DNA of 5,070 nt, from the NCBI GenBank assembly GCA_937952395.1, contig CALFYV010000459.1, positions 1-5,070 on the forward strand, in the 5' to 3' direction. Each line of letters starts with the position of its first letter. Positions within the stretch are counted from its first letter, which is position 1. Of this stretch, positions 1-5,070 are shown in pieces. The translations under genes were made by a program, and so were the position numbers. The DNA comes from an uncultured Bacteriovoracaceae bacterium. Its GTDB lineage: Bacteria > Bdellovibrionota > Bacteriovoracia > Bacteriovoracales > Bacteriovoracaceae. The notes under the pieces are model-generated. The model was given only the letters and a program-made list of their open reading frames with translations, had not been told where the DNA came from and ran no database searches.

Positions 1-702
1 GACTGATTCATTGGCGGCAAAAACTCCACCCATTTCAAACTGACGTAACACGGCCGTCCCGTAAAAAGTAATAGAAGCTCCTATTCTAGGTATGACCGCA
101 TCAAAATAATCAAGAGTCTTATCCATATAGTGAACTCGAGGCATTTTCGAGGTAATACTCATATAACAACGTAGTGGATTTATAACTTCCACCTCATGTC
201 CTTTGGCCTGACCAGCTTCAACTAGGCGCCTTGTCGAGTAAAGTTTAGGACCTTGAGACATAATGGCAATTTTCTTTGTGATCATATAGGATGAACCAGG
301 GTCCACAATAAATTTACCCCGCACTGCTTCTCTACCAAGTAACATACGAAAACCCATCATATCTCTATTGACCAAAGTCATTTCGATGATGTGTATAGAG
401 TCGCCTAATTTTATTCGTGTTTTAATAACTGGTCGCTTGCTCACATGCCCACTAGAACTTTTGACTTGTCTAAATTCGATGATGGGAACTTTTATTTTAA
501 TCGCAGGTTTGGCCAATCGCTGCTTGGGATGAATAATCCCAACTGCCATCTTCTTATTACCCATTTTAACGATTTTTAATTCTGATACATGCAGGGATGA
601 AGTGCGCGCCCCTGTATCGACTTTCACTTTAATTGCTTTAATTTTCAGATCAGGCAATTCAATATATTCTCTCCAACCAATGATTTTTTTTTGTTTTAAC
701 AT
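1..702 (-). CDS. Fused retropepsin-like zinc protease (PF05618) / RimK-type glutamate ligase, 3' end cut by window edge
   Basis: This minus-strand frame is open for 234 codons from ATG at 702-700 to the window edge, so only the N-terminal part is present. Residues about 1-140 match the PF05618 'ATP-dependent zinc protease' family (RimB-like). They start IIGWREYIELPDL and show the signature VDTGARTSSLH (D29-T-G-A32), then SSGHVSKRPVI and LVNRDMMGFRMLLGRE, ending near VDP at 133-135. Residues about 143-234 match the N-terminal pre-ATP-grasp domain of RimK, including AIMSQGPKLYSTRRL and IPRIGASITFYGTAVLRQFE (204-223), very close to E. coli RimK. The catalytic ATP-grasp domain lies outside the window; a full fusion would be about 440-450 residues. 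RimK adds glutamates to the C-terminus of ribosomal protein S6, and in Pseudomonas a separate RimB protease is encoded beside RimK. An in-frame stop at 720-718 leaves ATG 702 as the only sensible start; its Shine-Dalgarno is weak. The gene is divergent from the downstream operon. Family assignment is firm; the target is inferred. Confidence 0.93.
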   Translation of the reverse strand, partial: MLKQKKIIGWREYIELPDLKIKAIKVKVDTGARTSSLHVSELKIVKMGNKKMAVGIIHPKQRLAKPAIKIKVPIIEFRQVKSSSGHVSKRPVIKTRIKLGDSIHIIEMTLVNRDMMGFRMLLGREAVRGKFIVDPGSSYMITKKIAIMSQGPKLYSTRRLVEAGQAKGHEVEVINPLRCYMSITSKMPRVHYMDKTLDYFDAVIPRIGASITFYGTAVLRQFEMGGVFAANESV

Positions 703-724
703 GTTTTTCTTACTTCGCTATAAA

Positions 725-753
725 CTGCTACACAAGTGCTTTAATAATATAGT
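725..753 (+). promoter_or_regulatory. Candidate promoter for the four-gene operon
   Basis: CTGCTA (725-730) and TATAGT (748-753) are separated by 17 bases. The -10 box is close to consensus (5/6) and the -35 box is poor (3/6). TAGAAT at 753-758 is an alternative -10. The operon needs a promoter in this 105-base divergent gap, but which box is used cannot be told from sequence. This candidate overlaps the minus-strand one, so the two would compete for polymerase. Confidence 0.25.
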
Positions 754-774
754 AGAATAGGGCCTAATAAGCAA
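746..774 (-). promoter_or_regulatory. Candidate sigma70-type promoter for the fused protease/RimK gene
   Basis: Reading the minus strand, TTGCTT (774-769) is followed after exactly 17 bases by TATATT (751-746), which differs from TATAAT at one position. Transcription would start near 739 and give a leader of roughly 37 bases before ATG 702. This is a pattern match only; AT-rich DNA yields such matches by chance. Confidence 0.4.
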
Positions 775-786
775 TTATCTACAAAC

Positions 787-798
787 ATTTGGCCAAAT
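787..798. repeat. 12-bp perfect palindrome just upstream of the operon start
   Basis: ATTTGGCCAAAT is a perfect inverted repeat with no spacer. It ends 9 bases before the first ATG of the operon, downstream of both candidate promoters and next to the AGGA at 800-803. A dimeric repressor site is possible. As RNA it cannot form a hairpin without a loop, so a DNA-binding site is the likelier role if it has one. About one such palindrome is expected by chance in a window of this size. Confidence 0.3.
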
Positions 799-807
799 CA
801 GGATGTC

Positions 808-1515
808 ATGAATAATAGAAAAATTATCATTAATACTCAGCCCGACCTTACCAGTTGTGGTCCCACTAGCCTATTGGCGCTTTACCAATATTTTGAAGAC
901 CCTATCCAACTTAAAACTTTAATTAAAGAAATTGAACAATTTGATGAGGGAGGAGGAACATTAGCCGTTATTCTTGGGCTTCATGCACTTAAACGAGGTT
1001 ATGATGTTTCTTTATACAGTTATAATATTAACACATTCGATCCCTCTTGGTTTGAACTACCTAAACAAGAGATAACTGAAAAACTTAAAAAACGTTATAA
1101 TGAACGTGAAAACACTGATAAAGAGAAAGTCGCCCTTTATTGCTATATGAATTTTGTGAAAAGTGGTGGCAATCTTTTCTTTGAAGATCTATCTCCTGAA
1201 ATAATTAAAAGATTTTTAAATCAACAACAACCAATTCTGACAGGCTTAAGTTCAACTTGGCTTTACCGTTCCAAAAGAGAAGATCCTTTAACGACTGAAG
1301 ATGATGATGTCAAAGGTGATCCTGCTGGACATTTTGTTGTTCTTTACGATTATGACCCAGGAAAGAATCATATTTTTGTGGCTGATCCTTATAAACCAAA
1401 CCCTATTAGTGGAACCAATTATTACGAAGTGGATATGGCCCGCTTAATCAATGCCATTCTTTTGGGAATCTCTTCTTTTGATGGCAACCTACTTATTATT
1501 AAACCTAAGGCATAG
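808..1515 (+). CDS. C39-like (papain-fold) cysteine peptidase, stand-alone and cytosolic
   Basis: The 235-residue protein looks like a peptidase C39-family protein. Q11 and C17 sit in QPDLTSCGPTSLLALYQYF, the family's oxyanion-hole Gln and catalytic Cys-Gly-Pro-(T/S) motif. H175 lies in PAGHFVVLYDYD and D193 in IFVADPY, completing a Cys-His-Asp triad. Classical C39 domains on bacteriocin exporters have their Cys and His roughly 80 residues apart; here the gap is 158, so a large mostly charged segment (about 75-165) is inserted. There is no signal peptide, membrane segment or ABC transporter part, so it should act in the cytoplasm. An AGGA (800-803) sits only 4 bases before ATG 808; no better in-frame start exists after the stop at 745-747. 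It is the first gene of a four-gene operon, 2 bases from the next. It could hydrolyse or transfer a small peptide amide bond rather than digest proteins. The family call is good; the substrate is unknown. Confidence 0.85.
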   Translation: MNNRKIIINTQPDLTSCGPTSLLALYQYFEDPIQLKTLIKEIEQFDEGGGTLAVILGLHALKRGYDVSLYSYNINTFDPSWFELPKQEITEKLKKRYNERENTDKEKVALYCYMNFVKSGGNLFFEDLSPEIIKRFLNQQQPILTGLSSTWLYRSKREDPLTTEDDDVKGDPAGHFVVLYDYDPGKNHIFVADPYKPNPISGTNYYEVDMARLINAILLGISSFDGNLLIIKPKA

Positions 1516-1517
1516 AG

Positions 1518-2978
1518 ATGAAAAAAAATGTTTTAGTTTTAGACAATAAATATAAAAAAACATTTGAAGCTCAAAACTTCGAAATTATGACCTCCATGGA
1601 TTATATCCTTGATAGTAGTTTTGATAAAAATCAGACTGTTTATAACCTCTCATCCAGTTTCGGTTATCAAGATATTGGTTATTATGTCTCACTTCTGGCC
1701 ATGGCCAGAGGTGATAAGATATATCCCTCGCCTAAAACTATTCAAGATTTAAAAGATCGCTCAATTCAAAAACTTTACTCAGATGAGCTTTTTCAGATTT
1801 TTCAATCTAAACTCAAAAAACTCTCAGGCAAGACTTTTGAAATTAGCGTCTATTTCGGAAAAAACTTAACTGCTCAGTATGATACTATTTCTTGGGAATT
1901 ATTTCGTATTATCCAGGCACCACTTTTCAGGGCCCATTTTGAAAAATTTGATAATTGGGAATTGACAAAACTAAAACTCCTCACGATTGAAGATCTGAAT
2001 GAAGTTCACTTAGAATTTCTTAAAAATAGAATTAAAGAGTATTTTGGACAGTCAAAATCTATCCGTAAAACAAAAGACACTCATCGTTATGACCTGGCCA
2101 TACTCTATAACGAGGATGAACCGGCTGGTCCAAGTGATAAAAAAGCGCTGAAAAATTTTGTCGAGGCAGCCAGAGAATTAGATTTCAGGGCCGATCTGAT
2201 TCAATACAAAGATAAGCCTAATATTTATGAATATGACGCTCTTTTTATAAGAGAAACAACCAATGTTTCTCACCATACCTATAGGCTCGCTCGTCGTGCT
2301 GAGAAAGACGGATTAGTTGTGATTGACGACCCAGATTCTATTGTTAAATGTACCAATAAAATTTTTCTAGAACAACTCATGAGTAAACTAAAAATTAATC
2401 GACCAAAATCTTTTATTTTTAATCGAGAGTTGATGCAAAAAAATCTAGCTAACATCACTTATCCTTGTATTATCAAAAGTCCTGATAGTGCCTTCTCACA
2501 AGGAGTTTTCAAAGCAAAAACGAAAGAAGAGTTTCTTCATATTACCAAGAAAATGTTTGAAGAAACAGATCTGATTCTCATTCAGGAGTTTTTACCTACA
2601 GATTTTGACTGGCGCATCGGAGTCTTAAACAACGAAGTCATTTATGCTTGTAAATACTATATGGCCGAAGGTCATTGGCAAATTATTCAAAATCAGGAAA
2701 ACAAAGATCCTAATTATGGAAATTTTGAAAGTATTGACCCTTCTAAAGTTGACGATAAAGTTTTGAAGATGGCACTTAAATCCACTAAATATATAGGCAA
2801 CGGTTTATATGGAGTTGATCTGAAACAAAAAGACAAAGATGTCTATATGATCGAAGTTAATGATAACCCAAGCATCGATGCTGGGGTTGAAGATGATTTT
2901 TTAGGTGATGAACTTTATCTAAAAATCATGCGTCACTTTTTAGCAGAATGTAATAAAAGGAGAAAACCTCATGAGTGA
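1518..2978 (+). CDS. RimK-like ATP-grasp amidoligase with RLAN-type N-terminal domain
   Basis: The 486-residue protein is predicted to form an amide bond between a carboxylate, activated as an acyl phosphate with ATP, and an amine. Residues about 1-180 resemble the RLAN domain (RimK-like ATP-grasp N-terminal), marked by NLSSSFGYQDIGYYVSLLAMARG (43-65). Residues about 190-275 form the pre-ATP-grasp region (YDLAILYNEDEPAGPSDKKAL, then DALFIRETTNV). The ATP-grasp fold follows: K320 in YPCIIKSPDSAFSQGV with its flexible loop, LIQEFLPTDFDWRIGVL (354-370), D434 in YGVDL, and the metal-binding E446-V-N-D-N450-P motif. The key nucleotide and magnesium ligands are present, so it should be active. It is much longer than E. 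coli RimK (300 residues) because of the RLAN part. AAGG (1507-1510) lies 7 bases before the ATG inside the upstream gene. The stop overlaps the next gene by 8 bases. The family is confident; S6 as substrate is unlikely because a true RimK is encoded next door. Confidence 0.9.
   Translation: MKKNVLVLDNKYKKTFEAQNFEIMTSMDYILDSSFDKNQTVYNLSSSFGYQDIGYYVSLLAMARGDKIYPSPKTIQDLKDRSIQKLYSDELFQIFQSKLKKLSGKTFEISVYFGKNLTAQYDTISWELFRIIQAPLFRAHFEKFDNWELTKLKLLTIEDLNEVHLEFLKNRIKEYFGQSKSIRKTKDTHRYDLAILYNEDEPAGPSDKKALKNFVEAARELDFRADLIQYKDKPNIYEYDALFIRETTNVSHHTYRLARRAEKDGLVVIDDPDSIVKCTNKIFLEQLMSKLKINRPKSFIFNRELMQKNLANITYPCIIKSPDSAFSQGVFKAKTKEEFLHITKKMFEETDLILIQEFLPTDFDWRIGVLNNEVIYACKYYMAEGHWQIIQNQENKDPNYGNFESIDPSKVDDKVLKMALKSTKYIGNGLYGVDLKQKDKDVYMIEVNDNPSIDAGVEDDFLGDELYLKIMRHFLAECNKRRKPHE
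1694..1709. repeat. 16-bp perfect palindrome inside the ATP-grasp ligase gene
   Basis: TCTGGCCATGGCCAGA is a perfect spacer-less inverted repeat lying in codons 59-64 (around L-A-M-A-R). Fewer than one of this length is expected by chance in the window. It may simply be a by-product of two GCC alanine codons around a methionine codon. No function is assigned. Confidence 0.2.
2955..2962 (+). promoter_or_regulatory. Strong ribosome binding site for the GCS2-family gene
   Basis: AAAAGGAG ends 8 bases before ATG 2971 and lies inside the end of the upstream ligase gene. It is the best Shine-Dalgarno sequence in the operon and fixes the start at 2971, making the 8-base overlap ATGAGTGA real. It suggests that the GCS2 protein is translated at least as strongly as its neighbours. 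Confidence 0.75.
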
Positions 2979-4173
2979 TTTCCTATCATTATTTGAAGGT
3001 TATGGTATCGAAGCAGAATACATGATTGTTCAAAAGGAGAATTTAAGTATTCAACCCATTGCTGAAAAAGTTTTAGGCACTCTTAATAATGGTAAGGTCA
3101 TTAATGAAGTTGAGCAAGGCAGAGTTTCTTGGTCTAATGAATTGGTTGCTCATGTGCTTGAGCTGAAATGCACTTCACCCGAAGCGGACCTCAACCAATT
3201 TGATAAAGTTTTTCATGAATCTATTTTAAAAGTGAACAAAATATTAGAACAAGAAAATTGCATCCTGATGCCAACCGCTATGCACCCTTGGATGAACCCT
3301 GATAAAGAAACAGTGCTTTGGCCCTACGGTCAAAAAGATATTTACAATAAATACAACGAAATTTTTGGCTGTCGTGGCCATGGCTGGTCAAACCTGCAGT
3401 CTGTCCATATGAATTTTCCATTTGCTAATGATGAAGAGTTTGCCAAACTTCATGCAGCTATCAGAGTTATCTTACTCCTTGTACCATACCTAGCTGCAAG
3501 CTCACCTTATTTTGAAGGCAAAGCAGGGCCACTCACAGATAATCGTTTAAGTTTTTATGAACAAAATCAAATCAAAGTTCCCTCTATTACTGGCGCTGTC
3601 ATTCCTGAAGACATCTACACACTTAAAGATTACGAGAAAATGCTGCAAAAAGTTTATAAGGATATCGCCCCTTATGACCCCGACGGTATTTTGCAACACT
3701 CTTGGCTTAACTCACGTGGTGCAATAGTTAAATTTGATGTGCAAGCGATCGAAATTAGAGTCATGGACATTCAAGAGTCACCTTATATGGACTACGCTTT
3801 AATTCACTTATTTACGGCACTACTTAAAAAAATTATTTCAAGTACGTCTAGTCTCAACAAGGCGAAGAAAGTGCCTACTGAAGTTTTGCGCCTAGCCTAC
3901 ACGAGTTCAAAAAAATATGAATTAGAAAAACTACCAGCAGAATACGCCCAGGTTTTCGATTTTTTTGATGGCAAAGCTACAACTTTCCAACAGCTTTCCT
4001 TAGAAATTATGAACCGCCTGAAAGGTGAAATCCCCAAATACTATCACAAAGGTCTGGAAGTCATCCTGGAGAAAGGTAACCTTTCAAAACGTTTAACCAA
4101 AAACAAAACATTAAAAAAAGATGAGTACCGAAAATTAACTCAAATCCTTTCCCAAAATAAAATTTATGAATAA
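2971..4173 (+). CDS. GCS2-family carboxylate-amine ligase (glutamate-cysteine ligase type)
   Basis: The 400-residue protein belongs to the GCS2 (PF04107) group of glutamine-synthetase-fold ligases, which use ATP to join the side-chain or other carboxylate of an acidic amino acid to an amine. The N-terminus has the family's metal/ATP motif G12-I-E14-A-E16-Y. It is followed by SNELVAHVLELKC (E57, E64), MPTAMHPW (100-107), NLQSVHMNFPF (141-151, H146), YFEGKAGPLTDNRLSFY (180-196, N191 and R192) and FDVQAIEIRVMDIQE (255-269, E261 and R263). The core motifs look intact. The last 100 or so residues are lysine-rich and helical with no motif I recognise. It overlaps the upstream and downstream genes by 8 bases each, so the three are probably translationally coupled. 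GCS2 plus an ATP-grasp ligase repeats the GshA/GshB enzyme pairing, so a gamma-glutamyl-like intermediate passed between the two is plausible. The sequence does not show that cysteine is the acceptor, and glutathione synthesis itself should not be assumed. Confidence 0.88.
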   Translation: MSDFLSLFEGYGIEAEYMIVQKENLSIQPIAEKVLGTLNNGKVINEVEQGRVSWSNELVAHVLELKCTSPEADLNQFDKVFHESILKVNKILEQENCILMPTAMHPWMNPDKETVLWPYGQKDIYNKYNEIFGCRGHGWSNLQSVHMNFPFANDEEFAKLHAAIRVILLLVPYLAASSPYFEGKAGPLTDNRLSFYEQNQIKVPSITGAVIPEDIYTLKDYEKMLQKVYKDIAPYDPDGILQHSWLNSRGAIVKFDVQAIEIRVMDIQESPYMDYALIHLFTALLKKIISSTSSLNKAKKVPTEVLRLAYTSSKKYELEKLPAEYAQVFDFFDGKATTFQQLSLEIMNRLKGEIPKYYHKGLEVILEKGNLSKRLTKNKTLKKDEYRKLTQILSQNKIYE

Positions 4174-4822
4174 CCTCCTTATTACTTGCGAGCACGCAGG
4201 AAATCAAATACCTACTTGGTTGAGAAAAAAAATTAAAATACCAAAGAAAATTTTAGAAAGTCATCGCGGTTACGACTTTGGAACACTTGCCATTGCTAAG
4301 AAACTCTCTCTAGACTTTAATACCGACCTCATTTTCTACCAAGGTACACGGCTAGTTTTAGATTACAACCGCTCTTTGCATAATCCGAAGATTTGGAGTC
4401 AGTACTCTAAAAGTTTATCAAAAGCTGATAAAGAAAAACTTATTCAGGCCTATCAAGAATATAGAAATGAAATTGAAGCCCATATCAAGCGAAAAAAGAA
4501 CATCCTCCATTTGGCCATTCACTCTTTCACACCTATTTTAAACGGAAACAAACGTAACGCAGAAATTGGTTTACTCTTTGACCCCAAAAATAAGACCGAA
4601 AAAAAATTCTGTGACTATATGAAAAAAGAACTGAACCTTATGGGAATTAAGACACGGCTCAATTATCCTTACTTAGGTGTTGCTGATGGTCTGGCCACTG
4701 CCCTTAGAAAAGAATTCAAAAATAAATATGCAGGAATTGAAGTGGAATTTAATCAAAGCGTAGTGAATCAAAAAAGAATCTATAAGGCCTTCTCAGATTG
4801 CTTAAACTCCTATTTAAACTAA
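4166..4822 (+). CDS. N-formylglutamate-amidohydrolase-like metallo-amidohydrolase, short form
   Basis: The 218-residue protein matches the N-formylglutamate amidohydrolase family (PF05013), zinc enzymes that remove an acyl group from an acidic amino acid. Motifs in order: TCEHAGNQIP (7-16, with E9 and H10), HRGYDFGTLAIAKKL (33-47, with D37), TRLVLDYNRSLHNP (61-74), LAIHSFTP (116-123, with H119), RNAEIGLLFDP (130-140), NYPYLGVADGLATALR (166-181) and AGIEVEFNQ (189-197). All the blocks I expect are present, so it is probably active. It is shorter than HutG-type enzymes (about 260-270 residues). No histidine-degradation genes lie nearby, so a HutG role is unlikely. No Shine-Dalgarno is visible before ATG 4166; the 8-base overlap ATGAATAA with the upstream stop points to translation by coupling. 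In this operon it could remove a terminal glutamate-like or formyl/acyl group from the product or an intermediate. The family is confident; the substrate is inferred. Confidence 0.88.
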   Translation: MNNLLITCEHAGNQIPTWLRKKIKIPKKILESHRGYDFGTLAIAKKLSLDFNTDLIFYQGTRLVLDYNRSLHNPKIWSQYSKSLSKADKEKLIQAYQEYRNEIEAHIKRKKNILHLAIHSFTPILNGNKRNAEIGLLFDPKNKTEKKFCDYMKKELNLMGIKTRLNYPYLGVADGLATALRKEFKNKYAGIEVEFNQSVVNQKRIYKAFSDCLNSYLN

Positions 4823-4925
4823 AGACTTTTGAATTTTTTACTTTCTTAAAAATCTCTTTTTCCATGATTTTCATCACTTAATAAAGGCCAAGTTGTCACA
4901 GGATTTGCTTATTCATTTTTAGATA

Positions 4926-4962
4926 AAGAAACCCCAAGCTGAGCCTGGGGTTTCTTAATTTT
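4926..4962. terminator. Intrinsic terminator, probably bidirectional
   Basis: A perfect 11-bp stem pairs 4926-4936 (AAGAAACCCCA) with 4946-4956 (TGGGGTTTCTT) around a 9-base loop. Two further G-C pairs are possible inside the loop past one mismatch. The GC core CCCCA/TGGGG is followed by TTTCTTAATTTT on the plus strand and by a T-rich stretch on the minus strand, so it could stop transcription from both sides. It lies about 100 bases after the last gene of the operon. Confidence 0.85.
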
Positions 4963-4970
4963 AACAGCTT

Positions 4971-5000
4971 AATTCAACCCTTGAATAAACGGGGTTAATT
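4971..5000. repeat. Second, weaker hairpin after the terminator
   Basis: AACCC (4976-4980) pairs with GGGTT (4992-4996), and the flanking AATT (4971-4974) pairs with AATT (4997-5000) if C4975 bulges out. The loop is 11 bases. It could be a backup terminator or part of a regulatory leader for a gene beyond the window. The rest of 4823-5070 shows no convincing gene or RNA. Confidence 0.3.
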
Positions 5001-5070
5001 TAATCCTAGCATAAAGAAGGTAAACTTGCGCTATCACTCATAAATTCAGATGCTTAGAATCTTCTTTTTC

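Noticed and set aside
1518..2978. Naming the ATP-grasp gene rimK
   Set aside because: It has a long RLAN N-terminus, while the clear RimK-type sequence is the fused gene on the opposite strand.
2971..4173. Naming the GCS2 gene gshA and the ATP-grasp gene gshB
   Set aside because: The ATP-grasp protein is RLAN/RimK-like rather than glutathione-synthetase-like, and GCS2 members act on many amines, so glutathione synthesis is not supported.
4864..4881. Short ATG frame (MIFIT) after the operon
   Set aside because: Five codons with no ribosome binding site; noise in AT-rich DNA.
4893..4924. TTGTCA followed by TTAGAT as a promoter upstream of the terminator
   Set aside because: The spacing is 20 bases and it would fire straight into the terminator hairpin.
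5051..5070. ATG at 5051 opening a hydrophobic frame (MLRIFFF) at the window edge, which could begin a signal peptide
   Set aside because: Only seven codons are visible and there is no Shine-Dalgarno sequence before it. It cannot be told from chance.
5038..5070. Minus-strand frame ending EKEDSKHLNL at a TGA (5040-5038), possibly the tail of a convergent gene
   Set aside because: Ten codons are too few to support a gene, although the bidirectional terminator would suit a convergent neighbour.

Overview
The window is AT-rich, densely packed bacterial DNA with short intergenic gaps, Shine-Dalgarno-type starts and an intrinsic terminator. The gene content and base composition would suit a Bdellovibrio/Bacteriovorax-like predatory bacterium or a similar Gram-negative. 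That is a guess from style; no rRNA or other taxonomic marker is present.

Layout. Positions 1-702 (minus strand) hold the 5' part of a gene cut by the window edge. Its product is a PF05618-type 'ATP-dependent zinc protease' (retropepsin-like, DTGA motif) fused to the start of a RimK-type glutamate ligase. Positions 703-807 form a divergent intergenic region with candidate back-to-back promoters and a 12-bp perfect palindrome. Positions 808-4822 (plus strand) hold a tight four-gene operon: a C39-like cysteine peptidase; a RimK-like ATP-grasp ligase with an RLAN-type N-terminal domain; a GCS2-family (glutamate-cysteine ligase type) carboxylate-amine ligase; and a short N-formylglutamate-amidohydrolase-like protein. 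The gene junctions are a 2-nt gap, an 8-nt overlap and another 8-nt overlap. Positions 4823-5070 are non-coding as far as can be seen, with a strong intrinsic terminator at 4926-4962 and a weaker hairpin after it.

How the genes may work together. The operon pairs two unrelated ATP-dependent amide-bond-forming enzymes (GCS2 and ATP-grasp, the same fold pairing as GshA/GshB in glutathione synthesis) with two unrelated candidate amide-bond-cleaving enzymes (papain-like C39 and an FGase-type metallo-amidohydrolase). The divergent gene adds a third ligase fused to a third hydrolase. The simplest reading is a dedicated pathway that builds, trims or recycles a small gamma-glutamyl-like peptide, or a peptide tag on a protein. 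To my recollection this gene association has been noted in comparative genomics of amidoligases, but I know of no defined product. The substrate cannot be read from the sequence.
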